A DNA stretch of 64,000 bases from CAMCXE01 sp046347475 (GTDB taxonomy: Bacteria; Pseudomonadota; Gammaproteobacteria; Pseudomonadales; Cellvibrionaceae), in the NCBI GenBank assembly GCA_046347475.1, contig JAXMGD010000002.1, positions 186,001 through 250,000 of the forward strand, read 5' to 3'. Each line of letters opens with the position of its first letter. Position 1 is the first letter of the stretch. The notes below the pieces were generated by a model. That model had not been told where the DNA came from. It made no database searches and was given only the letters and a program-made list of their open reading frames with translations. Of this stretch, positions 36,680 to 45,210 are shown piece after piece. The position numbers were made by a program, and so were the translations under genes.

Positions 36680-36722
36680 AGCCCCACTCTCCTATCCTTC
36701 TAATCCCAAGCGGAGCCGACCC

Positions 36723-39158
36723 ATGAAATTTGGTCACTTTGATGACAACGCGCGTGAATACGTAATCACCAACCCGAAAACCCCCTACCCCTGGATCAAT
36801 TACCTCGGCAACGAAGATTTCTTCGGCCTAGTATCCAACACCGCAGGTGGCTACACCTTTTATAAAGACGCCAAATTTCGCCGCTTAACCCGCTACCGCT
36901 ACAACAACGTGCCCGTGGATAACGGCGGTAAATATTTCTACATCAACGACGGCGGCGATGTATGGAACCCAGGCTGGAAACCCACCAAAACCGAATTAGA
37001 AAGCTACAGCTGCCGCCACGGTTTGAGCTACACCCGTATCACCGGCAAGCGCAATGGCGTGGAAGCCGAAGCCCTGTATTTTATTCCGCTGGGAACCTGG
37101 GCGGAAATTCAAAAAATTAAACTCACCAACACCACCTCCGGCGTAAAAAAACTCAAGTTATTTTCCTTTGCTGAATGGTGTTTGTGGAACGCGGAAGATG
37201 ACATGACCAACTTCCAGCGCAACTTCTCCACCGGTGAAGTGGAAATTCAAGATTCGGTTATTTACCACAAAACCGAATTTAAAGAGCGCCGCAACCACTA
37301 CGCGTTTTTCTCGGTAAATGCCCCAATCCAAGGATTTGATACCGACCGCGAAACCTTTATGGGCCTGTACAACAATTTCGACCGCCCAGACGCTGTATTT
37401 GAAGGCAAACCGCGCAATTCTGAAGCCCACGGCTGGTCACCCATCGCCTCTCATTACATTGAAGTGGAATTAGCACCAGGCGAAAGCAAAGAATTTGTTT
37501 TTGTTTTAGGTTATATCGAAGCACCCAAAGATCAAAAATGGGAAAGCAAAGGCGTAATTAATAAAGCCCCTGCCAAAGAAGTAATTGCCCGTTTTGACAC
37601 AGTAGAAAAAGTAAATGCCGAATTAGAAAAACTTAAAGAATTCTGGGGCAACTTGTTATCCACCTACACCGTTAATTCCGGTGACGAGCGCTTGGATCGC
37701 ATGGTGAACATCTGGAACCAATACCAGTGTATGGTCACCTTCAACATGAGCCGCTCTGCGTCCTTCTTTGAATCCGGCATCGGCCGTGGTATGGGCTTCC
37801 GCGACTCCAACCAGGATCTCATCGGCTTTGTCCACCAAGCGCCTGAGCGCGCCCGTCAACGTATCATCGACATCGCCTCTACCCAGTTTGAAGACGGCTC
37901 GGCCTACCACCAATACCAACCGCTCACCAAACGCGGCAACAATGCTATCGGTGGCAATTTCAACGATGACCCGCTGTGGTTGATTCTCTCCACTACCGAT
38001 TACATCAAAGAAACCGGCGACTATTCGATCCTCGATCAAATGGTGCCCTACGACAACGACGACAGCAAAGCTACCACCCACTTTGAGCACGTTAAACGCT
38101 CCTTCTACCACACGGTTAACAACCTCGGCCCGCACAAATTGCCGTTGATTGGCCGCGCGGACTGGAACGACTGTTTAAACCTCAACTGTTTTTCTGAAGA
38201 GCCCAACGAATCCTTCCAAACCACTGGCAACAAAGTGGGCCGCACTGCGGAATCTTTGATGATTGCAGGCTTGTTCGTGCTGTACGGCAAAGAGTTTGTG
38301 AAGCTGTGTAACCAAATTGGTAAAACCGGTGAAGCCGCCGAGGCCCAAGGCCACATTGACGCCATGATTCAAGCGGTGAAAGATCACGGTTGGGATGGCG
38401 AGTGGTACCTGCGCGCTTATGACTACTACGGCAAAAAAATCGGCAGCAAAGAAAATGAAGAAGGCAAAATCTTCATTGAAAGCCAAGGCTTCTGCGGCAT
38501 GGCCGGTATAGGTTTAGAAGACGGCATGGTGCAAAAATCCATGGACTCGGTAAAAGAGTGGCTGGATACACCTTACGGTATCGTGCTGCAACAACCTGCC
38601 TTTACCAAGTACTACATTGAATACGGCGAAATCTCCACCTACCCCGCCGGATACAAAGAAAACGCCGGTATTTTCTGCCACAACAACCCCTGGATCATGA
38701 TCACCGAAACCTTAATTGGCAACGGCGACCGTGCATTCGAGTACTACAGCAAAATCGCCCCCGCGTTCTTAGAAGAAATTAGCGACCTGCACCGTGTAGA
38801 GCCTTATGTATACGCGCAAATGATCGCAGGTAAAGACGCCTACAAACCCGGTGAAGCGAAAAACTCTTGGTTAACCGGTACCGCCGCTTGGAACTTTGCC
38901 GCTATCACCCAATATATTTTAGGTGTGAAGCCAGACTACAACGGCCTGGGCGTAAACCCTTGTATTCCAAAAGGCTGGAAAGGCTTTAAAGTCAGCCGTA
39001 AATACCGCGGCGCCACCTACAATATCGAAGTGAAAAACCCTAATGGTGTTAGTAAGGGAATTGCTTCTATTACTGTGGATGGGCAGGCGGTACAAGGTAA
39101 TGTGTTGCCTTTGTTGGCTGCCGGTTCTGTTGGGAATGTGGTAGTTACTTTGGGTTAA
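36723..39158 (+). CDS. GH94 cellobiose phosphorylase
   Basis: An intracellular glycoside phosphorylase that splits cellobiose with phosphate into glucose 1-phosphate and glucose. The 811-residue length and sequence match GH94: YPWINYLGNEDFFGLVSN at the start, SRSASFFESGIGRGMGFRDSN in the middle, and DWND at 480-483 containing the probable catalytic acid (second Asp). The end GVNPCIPKGWKGFKVSRKYRG is typical. There is no signal peptide, so cellobiose must be imported. A leader terminator precedes it and an intrinsic terminator follows, with an IS256 element inserted just beyond. Confidence 0.96.
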   Translation: MKFGHFDDNAREYVITNPKTPYPWINYLGNEDFFGLVSNTAGGYTFYKDAKFRRLTRYRYNNVPVDNGGKYFYINDGGDVWNPGWKPTKTELESYSCRHGLSYTRITGKRNGVEAEALYFIPLGTWAEIQKIKLTNTTSGVKKLKLFSFAEWCLWNAEDDMTNFQRNFSTGEVEIQDSVIYHKTEFKERRNHYAFFSVNAPIQGFDTDRETFMGLYNNFDRPDAVFEGKPRNSEAHGWSPIASHYIEVELAPGESKEFVFVLGYIEAPKDQKWESKGVINKAPAKEVIARFDTVEKVNAELEKLKEFWGNLLSTYTVNSGDERLDRMVNIWNQYQCMVTFNMSRSASFFESGIGRGMGFRDSNQDLIGFVHQAPERARQRIIDIASTQFEDGSAYHQYQPLTKRGNNAIGGNFNDDPLWLILSTTDYIKETGDYSILDQMVPYDNDDSKATTHFEHVKRSFYHTVNNLGPHKLPLIGRADWNDCLNLNCFSEEPNESFQTTGNKVGRTAESLMIAGLFVLYGKEFVKLCNQIGKTGEAAEAQGHIDAMIQAVKDHGWDGEWYLRAYDYYGKKIGSKENEEGKIFIESQGFCGMAGIGLEDGMVQKSMDSVKEWLDTPYGIVLQQPAFTKYYIEYGEISTYPAGYKENAGIFCHNNPWIMITETLIGNGDRAFEYYSKIAPAFLEEISDLHRVEPYVYAQMIAGKDAYKPGEAKNSWLTGTAAWNFAAITQYILGVKPDYNGLGVNPCIPKGWKGFKVSRKYRGATYNIEVKNPNGVSKGIASITVDGQAVQGNVLPLLAAGSVGNVVVTLG

Positions 39159-39178
39159 TAGTTTTTTTAAGTTTGTTT

Positions 39179-39216
39179 GAAACCCTCACAGGGCTTTGTC
39201 TTGTGGGGGTTTTTTA
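39179..39216 (+). terminator. Terminator of the GH94 gene
   Basis: A stem of aaccctcaca pairing with tgtgggggtt followed by a T-run, beginning 20 nt after the stop codon. The IS256 left target duplication starts directly after it. Confidence 0.85.
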
Positions 39217-39224
39217 TTTATTGG

Positions 39225-40545
39225 GAGAGTGTAAACCAGATTGTGTAACCGCCCATTGTTGAATAGGGTTTGGCGACCCGCCAAATAAGAGGCAACACAA
39301 TGGACACCAACACACTGAAAACCCTCGCGCAAGAGCTGGCCAAAGGGATAAAAACCCCATCTGACCTCAATGCCTTCAGCGCACAACTGACCAAAATGGT
39401 GGTAGAAGCCGCGCTGAATGCTGAATTGACTGAACACCTAGGCTACCCCGCCCACGCCAAAGAAGGGCGCAACGGGGGCAATAGTCGCAATGGCAGCACC
39501 CCGAAGAAGCTCAAGGGCGACCACGGCGAAATAATCATCAATACGCCCCGTGACCGCGACGGCAGCTTTGAACCGCTGTTAATTAAAAAAGGTCAAACGC
39601 GTTTTACGTCCATGGATGAACAAATTCTCAGTCTCTATGCTCGGGGTATGAGCACACGCGATATTGTGGCTGCATTTCAGGAAATGTACGGCGCTGAGGT
39701 TTCGGCGGGGCTGATATCCAAAGTGACCAACGCAGTATTGGAGCAGGTTGTTCAATGGCAAAATCGACCGCTGGAGGCGGTTTACCCCATCCTGTATTTA
39801 GATTGCATCCACATCAAAATTCGCCACGACAAGCGCGTGATCAACAAAGCGATGTATTTAGCCTTGGGCGTTAATCTACAGGGTCAAAAGAATTATTAGG
39901 CCTGTGGGTGTCTGAAAATGAAGGCGCCAAATTTTGGCTTCAGGTGCTTACAGAGCTTAAAAATCGCGGGGTTGAACAGATTTTAATTGCCTGTGTCGAC
40001 GGCCTGACGGGGTTCCCGGCGGCAATCAATGCTGCTTATCCCGATGCACGCATTCAGCTGTGTATTATTCATATGACACGCAATTCTTTAAAATATGTAT
40101 CCTGGAAAGACTATCGGGCGGTGACGGGCGATTTAAAGAAAATATATCAATCAACCACTGAGGCGGAGGCGTTAATGGAGCTGGATAATTTTGCTAGAAC
40201 CTGGGATGAAAAGTATCCGCACATAAGCCAATCCTGGCGAAATCACTGGCCCAACTTGATTACGCTCTTTAATTTTCCTGCCGATATTCGCAAGGTGATC
40301 TATACCACGAATGCGATCGAATCGTTAAATAGCGTTATTCGCAAGGCGGTAAAAACACGCAAACTCTTTCCGAGTGACGAATCGGCTACCAAGGTGATAT
40401 TTCTTGCTATCCAGGCAGCTTCTAAGAAATGGACCATGCCGATACGTAACTGGAAAGAGGCTATGAATCACTTTATCATCGAATTTGAGCCGCAGTTAAG
40501 GGCTCATATTTAGGCGGGTGGTTACACAGAATGGTTTACAGTCTC
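39225..40545 (+). mobile_element. IS256-family insertion sequence
   Basis: A 1321-bp element. Its terminal inverted repeats at 39225-39254 and 40516-40545 match at about 25 of 30 positions (GAGAgTGTAAACCA inside the left end, GAGAcTGTAAACCA read inwards from the right). An exact 8-bp target duplication, tttattgg, flanks it at 39217-39224 and 40546-40553. IS256 elements make 8-9 bp duplications. The transposase carries a frameshift. Confidence 0.95.
39300..40513 (+). pseudogene. IS256-family transposase, broken by a -1 frameshift
   Basis: Two adjoining frames (to 39899, and from 39890) together give a normal ~404-residue mutator-type DDE transposase. The break is at an A-run (39886-39889): four A residues stand where five would restore the frame, and the reading then becomes QKELLGLWVSENEG as in the family. 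All three catalytic acids are present: Asp in YLDCIHI, Asp in CVDGLTGF and Glu in TTNAIESLNSVIRK. A recent single-base loss or a sequencing error would both explain it; IS256 does not normally use frameshifting. Confidence 0.93.
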
Positions 40546-40609
40546 TTTATTGGCATTACCGCGCTTAATTAGAAATTTACTTCCATAATCAACTCAGAAC
40601 ATAGCGCTC

Positions 40610-41062
40610 ATGCAACGAGTCATTCAATTACTATTCGCGGCATTTTGGCTATATGCCGTTTACTGTGGCACATCTTGGCATACACCAAATTTAACTGAGC
40701 TTGAATTCGTCACTGGCACCATCACCCAAATGCAAGAAATACCTACACGTAGACGCCAATCCAAGTGGCATATAGAAATCACTCTACAACAAAATGGCAA
40801 ATCTAGAGTTTTAACGGTTTATGACGCATCAGCTTTGAGACTTCTAAAAGCTGGGGACTGCATTGAAGCGGGCATATTTTTTCAAAATGGCGCACAAGAA
40901 CTTTGGACACTAAAAAGCGAGACACTTAACATTTCGCTGTCGGAAACGCAAAGAATGCGCAAAGCGCTTTTGGGTTACTCATATTATTTTGCTTACGCGA
41001 TAGGCATATTCTTTATCTACATAGTTATTTTCAAATATGAAAAATTAAATCAGCCGGATTAA
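40610..41062 (+). CDS. Hypothetical protein with two membrane segments
   Basis: A 150-residue protein with an N-terminal hydrophobic segment (about 4-20), a central soluble part with beta-like sequence (KWHIEITLQQNGKSRVLTVYD) and a second membrane segment (about 126-143). It resembles small DUF3592-like envelope proteins in layout, but I do not recognise the family. It lies just beyond the IS256 element on the same strand, and a terminator follows. Confidence 0.6.
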   Translation: MQRVIQLLFAAFWLYAVYCGTSWHTPNLTELEFVTGTITQMQEIPTRRRQSKWHIEITLQQNGKSRVLTVYDASALRLLKAGDCIEAGIFFQNGAQELWTLKSETLNISLSETQRMRKALLGYSYYFAYAIGIFFIYIVIFKYEKLNQPD

Positions 41063-41312
41063 TTCACACGCCCAACATAGCACCAATCAACTCACCCAAC
41101 AGCTTTTGCTAACTTTTTCCCAATTTACCCAACAACACCCAACCATGAATACCTAATCAGCTACGCTCCAGCAGACCGCATGCATACACATTGCCCCCTT
41201 TTGTTTGATTCAAACATCCCCTCTCGCCGATCTTAAAAACAACAGAAGCGCTAAAAATCACCTAAAACACAAAGATTTGCAACTCAAGCTTAAGCAAAAC
41301 AAGATACAAATA

Positions 41313-41343
41313 AAAAAGCCGACTTCAAAAAGTCGGCTTTTTT
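41313..41343. terminator. Bidirectional terminator
   Basis: A stem of aaaagccgact/agtcggctttt with a short loop and A/T tracts on both sides. It lies between a plus-strand small membrane protein gene and the convergent CE15 gene, 22 nt beyond the latter's stop. Confidence 0.9.
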
Positions 41344-41364
41344 GCAAGGACAGCTTAGATAAAG

Positions 41365-42750
41365 TTACTGCAAGGTTTTTTCCATATTCCAATCAACAAA
41401 CAGCGTTTTCCATTCACTCACTGGAATTTGCACGCGGTTGTCGGGGATTTTTAAGCCGCCGGTGCTAATACTGGTGTTGCCAAACAATGCGCGGTCAAAC
41501 ATTTTCGCGGCAATGCCGGTATCACCCACACCGCAGTGGCCGCCGCTGTATACCTCAAAGGCCATATTTTCGGGCACGCCGAGGGCTTTATACACGGGGT
41601 ACGCGGCCCAAGCGGCTAAGGCTTCGCTTGTGCCCGCAAGGTGGCACCAGGAGCCTGCGCCATTGGCGTTGGTGAAATGCACTAAATAACGCGGTGCAAT
41701 GGTGGCAAGCAGCATATGTTGATCGAACGGAAGCGCGTTGACTTTGGCAGGGCTGGAGCGGAATGGGTCGGCGGCTTTCGTTACCCAAGGACCACAAATA
41801 CCATTGTCTTCTAAGTTATCAATTCCTTGCGGTTGATCAGAGCAGTTCCAGCGAGATTTACCTGCACCGTGACGGAACCACTCGGTCATGCGCCAGCTAG
41901 TACCGCCGCCACCGCCCGACTCGACAATTACCACCACAGGTACGCGGCTAAATACGCCGGTTAAAAATGCACCCTTACCGCAACCGGAGCAGCCGGAAAC
42001 AACTATTTTGCTCGGGTCGTGGCCACTGTTGGGGTTTTGCTCTAACACATCCATTACGCGGTTAATCATCCAGCCTTTGGCGATATTGGGGTTTAATTCG
42101 CTCAGGCCATAAAGAGATTTAATACCGTTTTCAAAACCGCTACCAAAGGCTAATTTTTTACTGCCGCTAGGCAAAATGCCCGAGGATAAATCTAAGGTAA
42201 TGGCCTTGCCACTGCCAGAAATAGTCGCGGTGAAGGTGCCGGTTTTTGTGCCCACTTTACAGCTGATATTTACATTCGCACCGCTTACTGAGCCGGAGAC
42301 TGAATCACAATCACCCGGTACGGGGCCGTATAAATATTTTGCAGCCATTGCCAGAATTTCTTTGCGGCGGCATTCCCATTGGGCTTTGGTGTTGACCGGT
42401 GTGCCATCGTAAAAGGTAAATGGATCCGGCAATTTTATGCTGTTGTATTTGGCGTTACCTGCATCGGTAAAATTCGGAATGGTGCAGGTGCTCGCGTTAC
42501 CAGAGCTGCTGGAAGATGAGCTACTGGAGGAGCTGGAGGATGAACTGCTGGAGCTTGAAGAGGTTCGGCCAGAGCTGGATGACGACGAGCTGGATGAAGA
42601 AGAACTAGAAGAGCTTGATGAACTGGACGAGGAGCTGGAGCTTGATGAACTGGAACTCGATGGCACAGGATCAGCGCCACAGGCCGCCAACAATGACGAC
42701 AATAAAAGCGGAGCTGCCCAACGGCTCCAGGGAGTTTGTGTTGTTTTCAT
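41365..42750 (-). CDS. CE15 glucuronoyl esterase, outer-membrane lipoprotein with poly-Ser linker
   Basis: CE15 esterases cleave ester links between glucuronoxylan and lignin. From ATG 42750 (GGTGA 8 nt upstream) it has 461 residues: signal peptide with lipobox LAAC (lipid Cys24), a poly-serine linker of two blocks split by GRT (about 31-88), then the catalytic domain. The nucleophile block reads GCSGCGKGAF (Ser255), the acid is in VESGGGG (Glu277) and the His in GGHCG (His405). In most CE15 the block is GCSRxGKG, so the oxyanion-hole Arg appears to be Gly here. Poly-Ser linkers are common in Cellvibrio and relatives. The sequence QGIDNLEDNGICG is typical of bacterial CE15. Confidence 0.92.
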   Translation of the reverse strand: MKTTQTPWSRWAAPLLLSSLLAACGADPVPSSSSSSSSSSSSSSSSSSSSSSSSSSSSSSGRTSSSSSSSSSSSSSSSSSSSSGNASTCTIPNFTDAGNAKYNSIKLPDPFTFYDGTPVNTKAQWECRRKEILAMAAKYLYGPVPGDCDSVSGSVSGANVNISCKVGTKTGTFTATISGSGKAITLDLSSGILPSGSKKLAFGSGFENGIKSLYGLSELNPNIAKGWMINRVMDVLEQNPNSGHDPSKIVVSGCSGCGKGAFLTGVFSRVPVVVIVESGGGGGTSWRMTEWFRHGAGKSRWNCSDQPQGIDNLEDNGICGPWVTKAADPFRSSPAKVNALPFDQHMLLATIAPRYLVHFTNANGAGSWCHLAGTSEALAAWAAYPVYKALGVPENMAFEVYSGGHCGVGDTGIAAKMFDRALFGNTSISTGGLKIPDNRVQIPVSEWKTLFVDWNMEKTLQ

Positions 42751-43152
42751 GTTGATCACCAAATGTATGGATTGAAATTATGTTTGGCTATAGCAGGTTT
42801 TTATTTTTGGTTATTGAGCAGCGGCTTGCTCTATCCTCGAAGTCCATATTATGCAAAGGCTTATTCGACGAAATTATCTAGCCGCCACAGCACATCAAAC
42901 CTACCGCCGCCATTTAATAGACTGACAAAAAATCCCGGCCTGCTTACTCGCGCAGACAGACTAATCAATTTCACGTGGATTTCCGCTCGGCCATTTCACA
43001 CATTTATCAGATGCTCACAACTACCGTTTTGTCATACTGTATTATTGAACAATTAAATAAAATTGCCTGCCGAATAAATATTGGCGCACATAAACGCCAA
43101 TAAAAATCCGCTTAAACAATATCGCCACCAGCACTTGTTTAAGTGAGCCTCG
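42751..43152. other. Intergenic region upstream of CE15, nothing recognised
   Basis: AT-rich sequence between the CE15 start and a palindromic element. Short open frames (for example 42736-43056 plus) show no motif. The CE15 promoter should be within the first 200 bases. Confidence 0.5.
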
Positions 43153-43264
43153 GATTAATTCCAGCTTTTGACTTTTTTCAAAACCGTCGCGGGCATAGAG
43201 CCCGCGACGCAACTACAGGGAGGTGCTCGGATGTTTTTGAAACAGGCAAAATTTGGAATTAATC
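43153..43264. repeat. Composite palindromic element, copy 2
   Basis: The outer arms at 43153-43183 and 43234-43264 pair at about 25 of 31 positions. Inside is a perfect 10-bp hairpin (43185-43194/43200-43209, cgtcgcgggc) followed by a spacer with CTACAGGGAGGTGCTC. Layout and spacer match 4837-4936 although the stems differ in sequence. Confidence 0.75.
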
Positions 43265-43532
43265 AAAGTATCCTTCACTCACAACGGCACTGAGTTATGG
43301 ATTCGCCAATCTCATCTGGGTAATGGGTTTTATGTATAAATATGGACGCTAAGCAAGCGTAATAAAATCTGGCGCGGACAGGCAGCTTCCACTCAAACCA
43401 CCCACATTTTTTTGGAAAAAGGCTATCAATATTTAAAAAAACAACTCTAGTGGCTTTAACTCTAATGGCTTTAAATATGGAGTTTTGAATATGGGGTTTG
43501 GCGCCCTTGAATAATAGATATCCAACACATAA

Positions 43533-44000
43533 AAACCGCTTTACGGCCGATGCACGCACACCCGCGTTGCGCCGGTTGTATTTTCAGCCCTATCGCAATT
43601 TATGTGGCTGCGCCGGTATTATTCGTTTATCGGTGACGGCGACAGCCAATTTGGCACCGCCAAGCGAGCCGTACTCAAACGCGGTTGGGCATTTTCCCAG
43701 TACGCGAAATATGTTCGCCCAGGCTTGGTACGCATTAAGGCGGATAAAAGCACTAAAGCCAACGGGCTGGAATTAACTGCCTACCAAGGAGATAACAAAC
43801 TGGTAGTAGTTATATTAAATCGCTCCCAGGCAGCCATTAATGATGTGGTATTCGCATCGCCCGAACCAATTAAAAACGCGGAATACTTTTCCACATCGCG
43901 CCTTACGAACCGAGCGAAAACGGCTATCACGGCAACAGGCCAAAAGGCGAGCTTTACAGTGGCCGCCCGCAGTATTTCCACCGTTGTACTGTCTTATTAG
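43533..44000 (+). pseudogene. C-terminal remnant of a GH30 xylanase
   Basis: An open stretch without its own start carries the end of a GH30 (glucurono)xylanase: LSQFMWLRRYYSFIGDG, KRGWAFSQYAKYVRPG and VRIKADKS match the family's final alpha/beta-barrel strand and side beta-domain. The catalytic glutamates lie in the missing N-terminal part, so it is not functional. It is transcribed away from the CE15 gene. The upstream 270 bases (43265-43532) show no recognisable remainder. The translated end ARSISTVVLSY followed by a stop looks like the natural C-terminus. Confidence 0.78.
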
Positions 44001-44085
44001 CGCCTTGTAATTAGCTGGGCGAGTGTACCTCATAAACTTAAACGCCAATGGGCTGCATTTATTACAGCGGCCCACTGTTAATTGC

Positions 44086-44165
44086 CCGGCGGCTTAGGCT
44101 GCCGGTGCGACATCCTGATTACACTTATTAACACGACACCAAACAGTGCCAAGTTAATAAAACAG
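44086..44165 (-). repeat. Dispersed composite repeat R1, copy C (short)
   Basis: It aligns with the right half of copy A at 7541-7610: a degraded form of the GC palindrome (ggcggcttaggctgcc), then gcgacatcc, cacttattaa, acaccaaa and gttaata. The rest of the repeat is missing. Confidence 0.65.
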
Positions 44166-44279
44166 GGTTTTTATCGCACCAAGAACAGCTCCAACCAATA
44201 AATGTGGGCTTAAAATAACTGGGAAAAAATTAGCGCTTAGGCTTAATTCGCACAAATCTAAATGGCGAATAAGGAGTAA

Positions 44280-44990
44280 TTATTTTAAGGCCCCAAATAC
44301 CTTACCGATAATTTTACTGCCTGTACCGAGGGGGTCACGGCGGATGGCTTTTTCCTCTTCAGCAATCATCAGATACAAGCCTTCTGCAGCTTTTTTGGTT
44401 ACGTAACCTTCCACTGTAGATTCTTGGCCGGAGGCCAAACCCAAAGCTTGGGCCTTGGACATTACCGAGTTATAACTCTGCGCCAATTTAGCTTTATCGG
44501 TCACACCTTTTACCAGGGGAAGAAATTTTACCGCCAGAGATGCTGAGGTTTTTTCACGAAAAAAATCGGTCACGGAGGTTTCTCCTCCAGCCAAGATATT
44601 TTTCGCATCATTAAACGTCATGGATTTTACGGCGTTAATTAACAAAGGCTTGGCTAGCGGTACGGCCGTTTCAGCAGCGCGGTTCATGGCCACTTCAAGA
44701 TCATCTATTTTTTGGCCTTGGCCGGTGAGCTGCAACACGCTGCGCACCTTGTCAAATTTACCGGGTAATTGAATGCGCACCCGATCGTTATTTAAAAAAC
44801 CGTCGGCAACACCTAATTTACTGACGGCAGCAATAGAGCCCTGCTCCATCGCACTTTTTAAACCGGCATTGGCATCTTTTTCAGTCAGATCGGCAAGGCT
44901 TAACGCCATTGCGGCGGAAGAACATAACACAACGGCGGCGGCCGCCACGCGCGCGGCTCGGTGGGTGTGGTGTCGAACCTGGTTAAACAT
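44280..44990 (-). CDS. DUF4197 domain protein, exported
   Basis: A 236-residue protein with a typical Sec signal (basic start, then VAAAAVVLCSSAAMA) followed by the DUF4197 sequence (LTEKDANAGLKSAMEQGS, GFLNNDRVRIQLPGKFDKV, NILAGGETSVTDFFREKTS, EGLYLMIAEEEKAIRRDP). Function is unknown; the family is periplasmic and all-alpha. It stands alone between an R1 repeat and the Nudix-ThiE gene. Confidence 0.9.
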   Translation of the reverse strand: MFNQVRHHTHRAARVAAAAVVLCSSAAMALSLADLTEKDANAGLKSAMEQGSIAAVSKLGVADGFLNNDRVRIQLPGKFDKVRSVLQLTGQGQKIDDLEVAMNRAAETAVPLAKPLLINAVKSMTFNDAKNILAGGETSVTDFFREKTSASLAVKFLPLVKGVTDKAKLAQSYNSVMSKAQALGLASGQESTVEGYVTKKAAEGLYLMIAEEEKAIRRDPLGTGSKIIGKVFGALK

Positions 44991-45123
44991 AGTTAATCCT
45001 CGTGTGTGAAATAAATGGGCATAGGCCTGATGGCCTTAATTTGAGCAGTTCACGTCATTAGATAATTTTAATAAAACAAATCACTGCCGCGCGTGGTAAG
45101 CCCGTCGAATCGCCGTTTGGGGT

Positions 45124-45153
45124 GAGCCTGTCGTACCACCCTTGCACAGGCTC
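45124..45153. repeat. Perfect 8-bp hairpin, REP-like
   Basis: gagcctgt pairs with acaggctc around a 14-nt loop in the intergenic region between the DUF4197 and Nudix-ThiE genes. It has no U-tract and resembles common proteobacterial palindromic repeats. Confidence 0.45.
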
Positions 45154-45210
45154 AAGGCAGGCGGAGTTTAACCTTATGGGATTGGGCAAGCCCGCCAGTT
45201 GTGGGCTGGG

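Larger units (their letters stand above)
36154..36722. other. Intergenic region with repeat and leader terminator
   Basis: It contains repeat R1 copy B, then about 190 bases without a gene, then a strong hairpin terminator 43 nt before the cellobiose phosphorylase start. The ribosome-binding site of that gene is GGAG at about 36712. Confidence 0.6.

Noticed and set aside
39886..39889. Programmed frameshifting in the IS256 transposase
   Set aside because: IS256-family transposases are single-frame; the site is only four A residues and no stimulatory structure is apparent, so a base loss is simpler.
42500..42670. Short tandem repeats that could suggest a CRISPR or satellite array
   Set aside because: They are runs of serine codons (agc/tcc/tca mixtures) in the CE15 linker, without regular spacers.
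42437..42775. Plus-strand open frame very rich in Glu, Asp and Leu
   Set aside because: It is the reverse reading of the poly-serine codons of the CE15 lipoprotein gene, with no start signal or family similarity.
43275..43559. Minus-strand 94-codon frame upstream of the GH30 remnant
   Set aside because: No motif or ribosome-binding site; it overlaps the non-coding stretch next to a palindromic element.
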